Below are positions 1-7,978 of a DNA stretch of 7,978 bases, piece by piece. Below the pieces are notes generated by a model, which searched no databases, was not told the DNA's origin, and saw nothing but the letters and a program-made list of their open reading frames with translations. The translations under genes and the position numbers were made by a program. Numbering within the stretch: position 1 is the first letter of the stretch; each line of letters begins with the position of its first letter. The DNA is from Sneathiella sp. GTDB lineage: Bacteria > Pseudomonadota > Alphaproteobacteria > Sneathiellales > Sneathiellaceae. Where the stretch lies: contig NVRR01000142.1 in the NCBI GenBank assembly GCA_002732675.1, forward strand, positions 1-7,978. Reading direction: 5' to 3'.

Positions 1-1
1 T

Positions 2-3000
2 GGCATCAGCGGCCCGGCGCAAGGTCATTCCTACGTCGATTTCAAAACCGGCAGGTTGAAGCAATCCGTGAATTCCTATGAACATCCGCAGCCCCACGCC
101 TGCTTCATCCAGTCCGTGTCCGATGATCTGGTCAATGAAGGCGGGATTATGGATCTATGGGTGCGCGAAGCCCGTTTGTTTAAATATGGTTCCGGCACCG
201 GCACCAATTTCTCGAACATTCGCGGCTCCGGCGAAAACCTGTCGGGCGGCGGTAAATCCTCTGGCCTGATGAGCTTTCTTAAAATCGGCGACCGGGCGGC
301 AGGCGCGATTAAATCCGGCGGCACAACCCGCCGCGCTGCCAAGATGGTGACATTGGATATCGATCATCCGGATATTGAGGAATATATCGGCTGGAAGGCC
401 ATTGAGGAGCAAAAGGTTGCCGCTTTGGTCGCCGGATCGAAACTCTGCAACACCCACCTTAATAACGTGATCGCCGCCTGCCATGAGATTACTGGCGATG
501 AGGCTTTTATTCCGTCCGAAAACCCGGCGCTTCGCAAAGCCATCATTGGTGCCCGCAAGTCCATGGTACCGGAGAATTATATCCAGCGGGTGATACAGTT
601 TGCCAAGCAGGGCTACACGGAAATTGATTTCCCCACCTATGACACCGACTGGGATTCGGATGCTTATCTGAGTGTTTCCGGTCAGAATTCCAATAACTCC
701 GTCCGGGTCAGTGACGACTTTATCAAGGCCGTGCTGGAAGATGGCGACTGGAACCTGATCCGGCGTACAGACGGCAAAATTGCGAAAACCATCAAGGCCC
801 GTGAACTTTGGGAAATGATCGGTGAAAGCGCCTGGCAGTCCGCCGATCCGGGCCTGCAATATGATAGTACCATCAATGACTGGCATACGTGCCCTCAGGA
901 TGGCCGCATTAATGCGTCGAACCCATGCTCGGAATATATGTTCCTGGATGATACGGCCTGTAACCTCGCCTCCATGAACCTGATGACCTTCCGCCGCGCT
1001 GATAAAAGTTTCGACGTGGAAGCCTTTGAGCATGCGGTGCGAATCTGGACGATTACTCTGGAAATCTCCGTTCTGATGGCGCAATTCCCGTCTGACGAAA
1101 TTGCTAAATTGAGCTACAAATTCCGCACCCTCGGTCTGGGCTTCGCCAATATCGGCGGCCTGCTGATGGCCGAAGGGCTTTCCTATGACAGCGATGAAGG
1201 CCGCGCCATGTGCGGGGCGATTTCAGCGGTGATGACCGGGGTTGCCTATAAAACCAGTGCGGAGATGGCCGGCGAATTGGGCCCCTTCCCCGGCTACAAG
1301 AAAAACGCCAAGGACATGCTGCGGGTCATTCGCAACCACCGCAATGCTGCCCATAGCAATAGGACCGGCTATGATGCCCTCGCGGTGAAGCCGGTGCCGC
1401 TGGATACCAAAAATTGCCTCGACAAGACCTTGATAGAGGCGGCAACGCGCGCCTGGGATGGCGCCTTGGCGCTTGGCGAGAAAAACGGCTATCGCAACGC
1501 CCAGACGACGGTTATTGCGCCCACCGGTACCATTGGCCTGGTCATGGACTGTGATACCACCGGCATCGAGCCTGATTTCGCGCTTGTGAAGTTCAAGAAG
1601 CTGGCAGGCGGCGGTTATTTTAAAATTATCAACCGAACGGTGCCCGAAGCCCTCACTCATCTTGGCTATAACAAACGGCAGGCCAAGGACATCATTGATT
1701 ATGCGGTTGGTCATGGCACTCTGGAAAGTGCGCCGGGGATTAACCATGACGCCTTGCGTGCAAAAGGCTTCACCGATGAAATCCTGATGAAAATCGAAGG
1801 CGATCTCGGTGCCTGTTTCGATGTCAAATTCGCGTTCAATAAATATTCTGTTGGCGAGAGTTTCTGTAAAGAGACCCTTGGGCTCACCGATGAGCAGTTA
1901 AACGATTACAGTTTTGATATGCTGGCGGGAATCGGGTTCAGCAAGCAAGATATTGAGGCCGCTAATACGTATTGCTGTGGTGCCATGACGTTGGAGGGCG
2001 CACCTTATCTGAAAGACGAGCATTTATCCGTCTTCGATTGTGCTAATCCTTGTGGTCGGATTGGCAAACGGCTGCTATCCGTCAACAGTCATATCCGGAT
2101 GATGGCGGCGTCCCAGCCGTTTATTTCCGGTGCTATCTCCAAGACCATTAATATGGCCAACAGTGCCACGGTGGAAGATTGCAAGAACGCGTATCTGCTT
2201 TCCTGGGAGCTTGGGCTCAAAGCCAATGCGCTTTATCGCGATGGATCAAAACTCAGCCAGCCGTTAAGCGCCCTCACCTTCGACGAAGATGATCTGGAAG
2301 ATATGAAGGAAGAAATGCAGGCGGCCGCGCCGGTTGCGGCCAGCAATGTCGTGGCCGAACGTATTGTCGAGCGGATGGTCTCGGAGCGGAAAAAGCTACC
2401 AACCCGGCGTAAAGGATATACGCAAAAGGCCGTTGTCGGTGGTCACAAGGTGTATTTGCGGACTGGCGAATATGATGATGGCGGCCTTGGCGAGATGTTT
2501 ATCGATATGCATAAAGAAGGCGCTGCCTTCCGCAGCTTGATGAATAACTTCGCCATCGCCATTTCCATTGGCCTGCAATATGGCGTGCCGCTCGAAGAAT
2601 TCGTTGAGGCCTTTACTTTCACCCGCTTTGAGCCATCCGGTATTGTTGAGGGCAATGACGCCATTAAGATGTCGACATCGATCCTTGATTATCTGTTCCG
2701 GGAGTTGGCCATCTCCTATCTCGGCCGCAATGATCTCGCGCATGTCAATACAGATGATCTTTATAGCGATGCCCTTGGCACTGGCGATCAACAGGCACAT
2801 CTCGCACCCGATGAACGCGCGGAACATCGTATTCCGCTGGATAATGTCATCAAACTCACCTCCACAGGCTATGTCCGCTCCAACAATTTTGAGGTCCTGC
2901 AAGGCGGTCTGTCGGCACGGGCCCTGAATACGCAGCAGGTGCAGACAGAGGAAAAGCATGTGGTTGTCGCCGCTGCTGCTGCCCATGCGCAGGGCGCCGT

Positions 3001-3175
3001 CGCCACCTCAACCAGCGGTACGTCCGGTGCCAACAAAAAAATGGATCAGGTAATCCAGGCCCGCATGAAAGGCTATGAGGGCGATAGCTGCGGGGAATGT
3101 GGAAATTTCACTCTGGTGCGTAACGGAACTTGCATGAAGTGCGATACTTGCGGCGGCACCAGTGGATGTTCATAA
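2..3175 (+). CDS. nrdJ: Vitamin B12-dependent (class II) ribonucleoside-diphosphate reductase, 5'-truncated by window edge
   Basis: This cytosolic enzyme reduces ribonucleotides to deoxyribonucleotides using an adenosylcobalamin-generated thiyl radical, and needs no oxygen. The frame is open from base 2 with conserved sequence (GISGPAQGH), so the TTG at 56 is not the start. The visible part is 1057 residues; related alphaproteobacterial proteins are near 1200, so perhaps 150-200 residues are missing. Numbering from base 2, I see: HAC with redox Cys34; NPCSE (307-311), with Cys309 the expected thiyl-radical residue and Asn307 and Glu311 its usual partners; TACNLAS with the second redox Cys320; PTGTIG (507-512), the phosphate-binding loop. 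A TSCPD-type region lies at about 800-910. An Ala/Ser/Thr-rich linker follows, then a C-terminal cysteine cluster (1030, 1033, 1044, 1047, 1050, 1056), probably a zinc-ribbon-like tail carrying reducing cysteines. No intein interrupts the motifs. The promoter and any cobalamin riboswitch or NrdR boxes lie outside the window. Confidence 0.97.
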   Translation, partial: GISGPAQGHSYVDFKTGRLKQSVNSYEHPQPHACFIQSVSDDLVNEGGIMDLWVREARLFKYGSGTGTNFSNIRGSGENLSGGGKSSGLMSFLKIGDRAAGAIKSGGTTRRAAKMVTLDIDHPDIEEYIGWKAIEEQKVAALVAGSKLCNTHLNNVIAACHEITGDEAFIPSENPALRKAIIGARKSMVPENYIQRVIQFAKQGYTEIDFPTYDTDWDSDAYLSVSGQNSNNSVRVSDDFIKAVLEDGDWNLIRRTDGKIAKTIKARELWEMIGESAWQSADPGLQYDSTINDWHTCPQDGRINASNPCSEYMFLDDTACNLASMNLMTFRRADKSFDVEAFEHAVRIWTITLEISVLMAQFPSDEIAKLSYKFRTLGLGFANIGGLLMAEGLSYDSDEGRAMCGAISAVMTGVAYKTSAEMAGELGPFPGYKKNAKDMLRVIRNHRNAAHSNRTGYDALAVKPVPLDTKNCLDKTLIEAATRAWDGALALGEKNGYRNAQTTVIAPTGTIGLVMDCDTTGIEPDFALVKFKKLAGGGYFKIINRTVPEALTHLGYNKRQAKDIIDYAVGHGTLESAPGINHDALRAKGFTDEILMKIEGDLGACFDVKFAFNKYSVGESFCKETLGLTDEQLNDYSFDMLAGIGFSKQDIEAANTYCCGAMTLEGAPYLKDEHLSVFDCANPCGRIGKRLLSVNSHIRMMAASQPFISGAISKTINMANSATVEDCKNAYLLSWELGLKANALYRDGSKLSQPLSALTFDEDDLEDMKEEMQAAAPVAASNVVAERIVERMVSERKKLPTRRKGYTQKAVVGGHKVYLRTGEYDDGGLGEMFIDMHKEGAAFRSLMNNFAIAISIGLQYGVPLEEFVEAFTFTRFEPSGIVEGNDAIKMSTSILDYLFRELAISYLGRNDLAHVNTDDLYSDALGTGDQQAHLAPDERAEHRIPLDNVIKLTSTGYVRSNNFEVLQGGLSARALNTQQVQTEEKHVVVAAAAAHAQGAVATSTSGTSGANKKMDQVIQARMKGYEGDSCGECGNFTLVRNGTCMKCDTCGGTSGCS

Positions 3176-3187
3176 TATATTAAATTC

Positions 3188-3217
3188 AATAGGTTATGGT
3201 ACCATTTTAGACCTATT
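3188..3217. repeat. Nested inverted repeat just after nrdJ
   Basis: Seven-base arms AATAGGT (3188-3194) and ACCTATT (3211-3217) enclose a perfect 10-bp palindrome, ATGGTACCAT (3196-3205). It starts 12 bases after the nrdJ stop. No T-run follows the right arm, so it is a poor intrinsic terminator. It could be a 3'-end stabilising hairpin or a protein site, or chance in AT-rich DNA. Its role is unknown. Confidence 0.4.
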
Positions 3218-3227
3218 AAGTAAGTTC

Positions 3228-3301
3228 AGTAGCGTACCCAGTAGCGTAAAAGAGTAGCGTATCCAGTACCAGTTGCGTAACCAGTTGAGTAGCGTATGAG
3301 T
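3228..3301. repeat. Degenerate tandem repeats, about 12-bp unit AGTAGCGTA(W)CC
   Basis: The core AGTAGCGTA occurs at 3228, 3240, 3253 and 3288, with a one-base variant AGTTGCGTA at 3271. Shorter partial units beginning AGT sit at 3265 (AGTACC), 3283 (AGTTG) and 3299. Split at each AGT, the units are about 12, 13, 12, 6, 12, 5 and 11 bases long. Every frame soon meets a stop, so the run is not coding. It looks like a small decayed minisatellite or a cluster of binding sites between two convergent genes. I know of no named element with this core. Confidence 0.75.
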
Positions 3302-3371
3302 AAAATAGGGAATAGACGCGTTCAGTATTGACGCATTTTATGACCTAGACCTGTTTATTGTACTCCCTTTG

Positions 3372-3406
3372 AAAAGAGCATGTTTCCGGAAACATGCTCT
3401 TTTTTT
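3372..3406. terminator. Intrinsic terminator shared by nrdJ and the EAL gene
   Basis: A perfect 16-base inverted repeat has its left arm at 3372-3387 and right arm at 3388-3403, centred on TTTCCGGAAA. On the plus strand it ends in seven T residues (3400-3406), a good terminator for nrdJ. On the minus strand the stem ends in four T residues and begins only a few bases past the stop codon at 3411-3413, so it can also terminate the EAL gene. The symmetry supports bidirectional use. Confidence 0.9.
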
Positions 3407-3410
3407 GGGT

Positions 3411-5093
3411 TTACGTCCAGGTGGTGGCGAAGCCCTTGCGTTTCATATTGAGAGAGATACCGCGAGGTTTGCGTTTCGTTTCGATATCATCTTGCGGTTT
3501 ACCAAAATACCAGCCCTGACCGTAATTGATACCCAAAACAGTCAACACATGCAGCTGTTCCTTGGTTTCCACCATTTCTGCAATCGTCCCGATATGCAGT
3601 TCCTGACAGAGGCGCGACATGGATTTGAGAATGGCGGCGTCCTTCTTGTTGGTCAGAACTTCCTTGATATACGTCCCGTCGATTTTGATGTAATCCACCG
3701 TCAACGCCCGGATATACTGGAACGACGATGATCCCGCCCCCACATCGTCAAGACTGATTTCCATTTTACTGGACCGAATTGTCTGGAGAATCCGCTCCGC
3801 CCGCTCAAGATCGCCAACCCGTGCCGTTTCAGTGATCTCCAGATTTATATGCTCGCGAATTTCACTGTCATCAGCATAAAGCGCCAATAAACTGTCTATG
3901 AAACGATCCGATTCCAGGGAAAGCCCCGATACATTTATGGCAAGTTTGGGTAGAATATCGCCGCGCTTTTGGAATTCCTGAAGCTTTTCCTTGGCTTTTT
4001 TGGCCACCGCCAGATCAAGATCCTGAATAATGCCGGTTTCTTCGGCGAAGACAACGGTTTCATACGGCGACTCACCATCTTTAAACCGTGACAGAGCCTC
4101 GTAATGATGAACTTCCTGATCGCCAATCGCGACGATCGGCTGATAAACCAGCTTGAATTTATAGTTCTGAAAGACAGATTTGAGCGCCAGCATCCGGTTC
4201 ATGGTCGTCTCAAGGCGATTTTCCATGCCTTCATTCAGGCTCTCGATATTAAATTTCTCGGTTTCGTTATGAACGAAGCGATTGATCACATACATCAGGG
4301 CTTGCGTGGCATCTGTGCCCGACAACTGACCTTTTTCGAGCGCAACGGAATTACTTTGAACAGAAATGTCGCTGTCCGGCGCGACTTTTTGCGCCAGAGA
4401 TGAAATTTTGTCTTCCAACGCCTTGCCGTCAAAGGAAGAACTATGGACGACACCGTATTTGTCATCATCAAGGCGTCCGGCAGTATCCCCACCGAGCGAA
4501 TATCGACGGAGCATCGTGCCGACCTGACCCAGGAAAGCCTCCATCTGTTTTTCATCGATGCTATCTTGCATCCCCGATAGGCCGTTCAATTTCAAAAGGG
4601 TGAGTTCAACTTTCTGGCCAGTTTCGCCGGCCAGTGCCATTTGGCTATCCGCGAGTTCGAGAAAATCACCGCGATCCAGGAGTCCGGTCTCGCCATCTCT
4701 ATATTCTGTCATCGAACGTACGGCACTCACACCGGAGACATTGACGGCAAGGAAAAAATGGCCGTGAGTACGCGGTAATTTACACGCGCCGACAACCGTC
4801 GATATCTTGGTCTTCTCCATGCGGGCCGCCACCGGCGTAATGCGGTCCCCTTCTTTCATGGATTTCAAGACATGCTGGATAACGTTCTTATCTTGCTCAT
4901 CGAGGATATCAACGAACTTCTTGCCTTTTAGCTCCGCGGTCGCTATTCCCGTCAATCCCTTGGCGGCACCGGAGGCAAAACAGATGACACCGTCTGCGTC
5001 GAGTTCAATGAGTAAATCTGCGGCTGCAAATGAAAAGGCGACAAAGCGTTCCTTCTCACTCCGCAAATGGTCTATTTTACTATCAGTCGTCAA
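3411..5093 (-). CDS. PAS / degenerate GGDEF / EAL protein, putative c-di-GMP phosphodiesterase
   Basis: This 560-residue protein has no signal peptide or membrane segment and is probably cytosolic. A PAS-like sensor region lies at about 17-120, a GGDEF-like region at about 130-275, and an EAL domain at about 310-535, followed by a basic tail (KRKPRG, KRKG). The GGDEF signature is replaced by RLDDDKYG (207-214), so diguanylate cyclase activity is not expected. The EAL residues known to bind metal and substrate are largely kept: Glu332 (YEAL), Asn387 (NVS), Glu419 (LEITE), Asp449-Asp450, Lys470 (KID), Glu506 and Glu509 (AEMVET) and Gln526 (QGW). Loop 6 reads DDVGAGSSS rather than the usual DDFGTGYSS. 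Hydrolysis of c-di-GMP to pGpG is therefore plausible but unproven; a binding-only role is the alternative. The start is TTG at 5093, the only usable start after the last upstream in-frame stop. A terminator separates the gene from aspS. What the PAS domain senses cannot be read from the sequence. Confidence 0.9.
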   Translation of the reverse strand: MTTDSKIDHLRSEKERFVAFSFAAADLLIELDADGVICFASGAAKGLTGIATAELKGKKFVDILDEQDKNVIQHVLKSMKEGDRITPVAARMEKTKISTVVGACKLPRTHGHFFLAVNVSGVSAVRSMTEYRDGETGLLDRGDFLELADSQMALAGETGQKVELTLLKLNGLSGMQDSIDEKQMEAFLGQVGTMLRRYSLGGDTAGRLDDDKYGVVHSSSFDGKALEDKISSLAQKVAPDSDISVQSNSVALEKGQLSGTDATQALMYVINRFVHNETEKFNIESLNEGMENRLETTMNRMLALKSVFQNYKFKLVYQPIVAIGDQEVHHYEALSRFKDGESPYETVVFAEETGIIQDLDLAVAKKAKEKLQEFQKRGDILPKLAINVSGLSLESDRFIDSLLALYADDSEIREHINLEITETARVGDLERAERILQTIRSSKMEISLDDVGAGSSSFQYIRALTVDYIKIDGTYIKEVLTNKKDAAILKSMSRLCQELHIGTIAEMVETKEQLHVLTVLGINYGQGWYFGKPQDDIETKRKPRGISLNMKRKGFATTWT

Positions 5094-5099
5094 AGCGTT

Positions 5100-5104
5100 T
5101 CCTT
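5100..5104 (-). promoter_or_regulatory. Ribosome binding site that fixes the TTG start of the EAL gene
   Basis: Read on the minus strand the sequence is AAGGA, six bases before the TTG at 5093. No in-frame ATG or GTG lies between this TTG and the nearest upstream in-frame stop, so this Shine-Dalgarno sequence supports TTG as the initiation codon. Confidence 0.75.
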
Positions 5105-5184
5105 CGCGTATTGTTGACGAACGATACGGCTCTAATGGTTAATAAATCAGAAAAGAAGTCGAAAAAACTCCATAAATAGTATTT

Positions 5185-5209
5185 AAAAAAAGCCCACAAC
5201 AATGCGGGC
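5185..5209 (-). terminator. Intrinsic terminator of aspS
   Basis: On the minus strand, GCCCGCA and TGTGGGC pair as a 7-bp stem with one G-U pair around a TTGT loop, followed by seven T residues (plus-strand A run at 5185-5191). It lies 25 bases past the aspS stop and before the EAL gene, so the two are probably transcribed separately. Four T residues after the stem on the plus strand give at most weak activity in that direction. Confidence 0.88.
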
Positions 5210-5234
5210 CCTTTTAGATGAGAACAAAATACCC

Positions 5235-7019
5235 TTATTCCGTCGGTTTCGGTTCCGGCATGACGGTGCGGATATGCAACTCTCGCAGGTTTTTAAGCGG
5301 CACTTCGGCTGGGGCCTGCATCATCAGGTCCTGAGCCTGCTGGTTCATGGGGAACAGGATGACTTCGCGGATATTGGGCTCATCGGCAAGGAGCATAACG
5401 ATGCGGTCAACACCCGGCGCGATTCCGCCATGGGGCGGCGCGCCGTAGCGAAACGCGTTTAACATCCCGCCGAAACGATCTTCAACAACCGCGGCATCAT
5501 ATCCAGCAATTTCGAAGGCCTTGATCATGATATCAGGACGATGGTTTCGGATGGCACCTGATGACAGCTCAATACCGTTGCAGATAATATCATACTGATA
5601 GCCTTTAACGTCGAGCGGATCCATGGTCTCCAAGGCTTCCAGTCCACCTTGCGGCATGGAGAACGGATTATGACTGAAATCGAGCTTTTTCTCTTTCTCA
5701 TCATATTCGAACATCGGAAAATCAATGACCCAGCAGAAACGGAACACGTCTTTCTCGCAGATATCGAGATCAATGCCGATTTTGATGCGGGCCTTGCCAG
5801 CAATATCAGCGGCGCCTGCTTCCTTGTCACAAGCAAAGAAGACAGCATCGCCATCGCCGACTCCGGTGATATCCTGAATTTTCTGCAAACGGTCCGCATC
5901 GAGATTTTTGGCAATCGGTCCCTTGGCTTCGCCATCTCTAAAGATGATATAGCCGAGGCCGCCGGCACCCTCTTTACGTGCCCAGTCATTCATTTTATCA
6001 AAGAAACTGCGCGGGCGATTACCGGCGCCAGGCGCCGGAATGGCCCGGACCACGGAACCCTTTTTGATACTTCCGGCAAACAAACCGAAGCCCGACCCGC
6101 TAAAGGCCTCCGTCACATCGCTTAAGATAATCGGATTGCGTAAATCAGGCTTATCAGTGCCATATTTCAGCATGGCCTCTTCAAAGGGAATGCGTTCAAA
6201 CGGCGTCACGACTTTGCGTGTCCCGGCGAACTGCTGGAAAACGGTGGTCAGGACAGGCTCAACGGCCTGAAACACATCTTCCTGGGTCACGAAGGCCATT
6301 TCGATATCAAGCTGATAAAACTCACCCGGACTGCGATCGGCGCGGGCATCTTCGTCGCGGAAACAGGGGGCAATCTGGAAGTAGCGGTCAAAGCCGGACA
6401 TCATGATCAACTGCTTGAACTGCTGCGGCGCTTGCGGCAGCGCGTAGAACTGGCCCGGATGTATGCGGCTTGGGACGAGAAAGTCACGGGCGCCCTCCGG
6501 CGAAGACGCCGTCAGGATAGGTGTTTGAAACTCCATAAAGCCCTGGCTGCGCATCTGATCGCGTAAAGATCCGATAATTTCCGAGCGCAATATCATATTG
6601 TTATGCAGCCGTTCCCGCCGCAAATCGAGATAGCGATGACGGAGGCGGATATCTTCAGGATATTCCTGTTCGCCGAAGACCGGCATCGGCAGCTCATCGG
6701 CGGCGGACTGAAGCTCAAAGCTTTCGATATCTACTTCAACCGCGCCAGTCGGCAGATTGGTATTGATGGTGTCGTCGTTGCGGGCGACGACTTTTCCGGT
6801 GATCGTGACGACACTTTCGGAGCGAACCGCTTCCACCTGATCAAAATTCTCAACATCGGTTTCGATGACGCATTGGGTAATGCCATAATGATCGCGAAGG
6901 TCAACAAACAGCAGATTTCCATGATCACGCTTGCGATGAACCCAGCCGGAGAGGCGGACGGTTTTTCCGACGTCGCTGTCGCGCAATTCGGCGCAAGTAT
7001 GGGTTCTGTAGCTATGCAT
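5235..7019 (-). CDS. aspS: Aspartyl-tRNA synthetase (bacterial type), complete
   Basis: This class II synthetase joins aspartate to tRNA in the cytosol. Its 594 residues match the usual bacterial length of about 590. An N-terminal OB-fold anticodon-binding domain spans about 1-105 ([11 protein letters not shown] at 24-34). The catalytic core has motif 1 around 160-170 with [14 protein letters not shown] after it, motif 2 beginning FRDED (220-224) with Arg221, and motif 3 GIAPGVDR (532-539) with Arg539. The GAD insertion typical of bacterial AspRS lies at about 305-420. The ATG start at 7019 is preceded by a GAGAG-type ribosome binding site and gives the expected N-terminus ([13 protein letters not shown]). 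His33 matches the histidine reported in non-discriminating AspRS of Pseudomonas aeruginosa, which also charges tRNA(Asn) for the GatCAB route, but the position equivalent to that enzyme's Gly82 is Asp83. Dual specificity is therefore likely for the lineage but not settled here. rnd lies next door, divergently transcribed. Confidence 0.98.
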   Translation of the reverse strand: MHSYRTHTCAELRDSDVGKTVRLSGWVHRKRDHGNLLFVDLRDHYGITQCVIETDVENFDQVEAVRSESVVTITGKVVARNDDTINTNLPTGAVEVDIESFELQSAADELPMPVFGEQEYPEDIRLRHRYLDLRRERLHNNMILRSEIIGSLRDQMRSQGFMEFQTPILTASSPEGARDFLVPSRIHPGQFYALPQAPQQFKQLIMMSGFDRYFQIAPCFRDEDARADRSPGEFYQLDIEMAFVTQEDVFQAVEPVLTTVFQQFAGTRKVVTPFERIPFEEAMLKYGTDKPDLRNPIILSDVTEAFSGSGFGLFAGSIKKGSVVRAIPAPGAGNRPRSFFDKMNDWARKEGAGGLGYIIFRDGEAKGPIAKNLDADRLQKIQDITGVGDGDAVFFACDKEAGAADIAGKARIKIGIDLDICEKDVFRFCWVIDFPMFEYDEKEKKLDFSHNPFSMPQGGLEALETMDPLDVKGYQYDIICNGIELSSGAIRNHRPDIMIKAFEIAGYDAAVVEDRFGGMLNAFRYGAPPHGGIAPGVDRIVMLLADEPNIREVILFPMNQQAQDLMMQAPAEVPLKNLRELHIRTVMPEPKPTE

Positions 7020-7031
7020 TTGATCTCTCTT

Positions 7032-7059
7032 GTATTAATTGGACGAAAATAAGGTTCAA
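7032..7059 (-). promoter_or_regulatory. Second, weaker promoter-like element before aspS
   Basis: On the minus strand TTGAAC (7054-7059) and TAATAC (7032-7037) are 16 bases apart. Transcription from here would begin within or after the ribosome binding site, giving a nearly leaderless mRNA, so it is less likely than the upstream copy. The 9-base sequence CTTGTATTA is shared by both (7029-7037 and 7073-7081). Confidence 0.2.
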
Positions 7060-7075
7060 CCTATTTGGAGCGCTT

Positions 7076-7104
7076 GTATTACATGGTTTTTTGCTGCGCG
7101 CCAA
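7076..7104 (-). promoter_or_regulatory. Candidate sigma-70-type promoter for aspS
   Basis: On the minus strand TTGGCG (7099-7104) and TAATAC (7076-7081) are 17 bases apart. Transcription would start about 50 bases before the ATG, leaving room for the ribosome binding site. The match to consensus is partial, so this is a candidate only. Confidence 0.4.
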
Positions 7105-7133
7105 CCTTCCTTTCTTGAGAAAAATCGACTATC

Positions 7134-7148
7134 CTGCTGCGCGAGCAG
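7134..7148. repeat. Short inverted repeat in the aspS-rnd intergenic region
   Basis: CTGCT and AGCAG pair across GCGCG. The 8-mer GCTGCGCG inside it (7136-7143) also occurs at 7093-7100. It could be a small operator or hairpin upstream of rnd, or chance. I see no convincing -35/-10 pair for rnd; AATAATAA at 7155-7162 is a possible -10 region. Confidence 0.25.
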
Positions 7149-7221
7149 TTCAAGAATAATAACAGATAACCAGCGGACGCATTGTTGCGTTCATTTCGTT
7201 TGGAAGTGGCAGTTAGATTTC

Positions 7222-7978
7222 ATGCAGATTATTACGACGACGGCAGAGCTTGAAGCCCTGGTTTCAAGACTGAAAGAATATTCCCATATCACTATTGATA
7301 CCGAGTTTCTGCGCGAAAGCACCTTCTGGCCCATTCTCTGTCTGGTGCAGGTTGCCAGCGATGATGAATCAGCGATCATTGACCCGCTGGCAAAAGACAT
7401 CGATCTCAAACCGCTCTTTGCCCTGATGGCCGATGAAAGCGTGCTGAAAGTCTTCCATGCCGGACGCCAAGATCTGGAGATATTCTTCCATCTAGCAGGG
7501 GAAGTGCCGATCCCTATTTTTGACACGCAAGTCGCGGCAATGGTGTGCGGATTTGGCGAGTCAGTTGGCTATGACACGTTGGTCTCCAAGATAGTCGGGA
7601 AATCCATCGATAAATCATCCCGCTTTACAGACTGGTCGCGCCGCCCGTTATCGGACCGACAGCTGGAATATGCCGAAGCCGATGTGACCCATCTGCGCGA
7701 CGTCTATAAATTCCTGGCGGGCAAGCTGGAAGAAACGGGCCGATCTGGCTGGGTGACGTCTGAGATGGAAATCCTGAGGTCTCCCGATACCTATTTTATT
7801 CCGCCGGAAAATGTCTGGAAGCGCCTAAAATCCCGTAATAATCAGCCAAGGTTTCTCGCCATCCTGCAGGCCGTTGCCGCGTGGCGTGAACGCCAGGCGC
7901 ATAAACAGGATGTGCCACGTAACCGCATTGTCCGCGATGAGGCCCTGCTGGAAATAGCGTCGAACCCGCCCAAAAATG
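7222..7978 (+). CDS. rnd: Ribonuclease D, 3'-truncated by window edge
   Basis: RNase D is a 3'-5' exoribonuclease of the DEDDy family that trims tRNA precursors and other small structured RNAs in the cytosol. The visible 252 residues run open to the window end; family members are usually about 375-390 residues, so the last third is missing. The catalytic residues are all present: Asp26 and Glu28 in IDTEFLRE (Exo I), Asp84 in FHAGRQDLEIF (Exo II), and Tyr150 and Asp154 in YAEADVTHLRDVY (Exo III). An HRDC nucleic-acid-binding domain begins near residue 208 (RFLAILQAVAAWRERQA). The ATG at 7222 is chosen because MQIITTTAEL is the usual family N-terminus and no nearby upstream in-frame start exists. 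The ribosome binding site is weak: GGAAG at 7202-7206 is rather far. The gene is divergent from aspS. Confidence 0.95.
   Translation, partial: MQIITTTAELEALVSRLKEYSHITIDTEFLRESTFWPILCLVQVASDDESAIIDPLAKDIDLKPLFALMADESVLKVFHAGRQDLEIFFHLAGEVPIPIFDTQVAAMVCGFGESVGYDTLVSKIVGKSIDKSSRFTDWSRRPLSDRQLEYAEADVTHLRDVYKFLAGKLEETGRSGWVTSEMEILRSPDTYFIPPENVWKRLKSRNNQPRFLAILQAVAAWRERQAHKQDVPRNRIVRDEALLEIASNPPKN

Noticed and set aside
56..58. TTG at 56 as the start of nrdJ
   Set aside because: The frame stays open to the window edge and the upstream residues (GPAQGH, YVD) are conserved class II reductase sequence, so the gene begins outside the window.
155..1084. 309-codon open frame on the minus strand inside nrdJ
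   Set aside because: It is fully antisense to a conserved catalytic region, and its translation resembles no family I know. It is a by-product of the codon use of nrdJ, as are the antisense frames at 1223-1747 and 2396-2986.
920..1540. Intein in nrdJ
   Set aside because: Inteins are frequent in this family, but sequence through the NPCSE and PTGTIG motifs is continuous and of normal length.
3228..3301. CRISPR array
   Set aside because: The units are only about 12 bases and directly adjacent, with no unique spacers and no cas genes nearby.
3176..3371. A small gene in the nrdJ-EAL intergenic region
   Set aside because: All frames are broken by frequent stops and no ribosome binding site with a start codon opens a meaningful frame.
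5649..6125. 158-codon plus-strand open frame inside aspS
   Set aside because: It is antisense to the conserved AspRS core, with no ribosome binding site or recognisable domain.

Overview
The window looks like ordinary chromosomal DNA from an alphaproteobacterium of moderate GC content. The evidence is the alphaproteobacterial style of three housekeeping proteins: a long class II ribonucleotide reductase with a TSCPD domain and a cysteine-rich tail, an AspRS with an RKRDHG loop and a [12 protein letters not shown] motif 3, and an RNase D beginning MQIITTTAEL. I cannot name the genus.

Layout, left to right. (1) Bases 2-3175, plus strand: the last 1057 codons of nrdJ, the adenosylcobalamin-dependent ribonucleotide reductase; its N-terminus lies before the window. 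(2) 3176-3410: a non-coding region between convergent genes. It holds a nested palindrome, a degenerate run of 12-bp AGTAGCGTA-type repeats, and a strong hairpin terminator that can serve both flanking genes. (3) 3411-5093, minus strand: a soluble PAS / degenerate GGDEF / EAL protein, probably a c-di-GMP phosphodiesterase or c-di-GMP-responsive regulator, with a well-placed ribosome binding site before a TTG start. (4) 5094-5234: a short gap holding the aspS terminator. (5) 5235-7019, minus strand: complete aspS. (6) 7020-7221: a divergent promoter region. (7) 7222 to the window end, plus strand: rnd (RNase D), cut off by the window edge within its HRDC region.

The genes do not form one operon. 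nrdJ and the EAL gene converge on a shared terminator. The EAL gene and aspS point the same way but are separated by a terminator, so each is probably its own unit. aspS and rnd are divergent. The functions are dNTP synthesis, c-di-GMP signalling, Asp-tRNA (possibly also Asp-tRNA(Asn)) synthesis, and tRNA 3'-end processing.

I found no mobile element, CRISPR array, tRNA, rRNA or clearly new system. The items most worth a second look are the 12-bp repeat run after nrdJ, the DDDKY replacement of GGDEF in an otherwise intact EAL protein, the mixed tRNA-specificity residues of AspRS, and a repeated promoter-like element before aspS.
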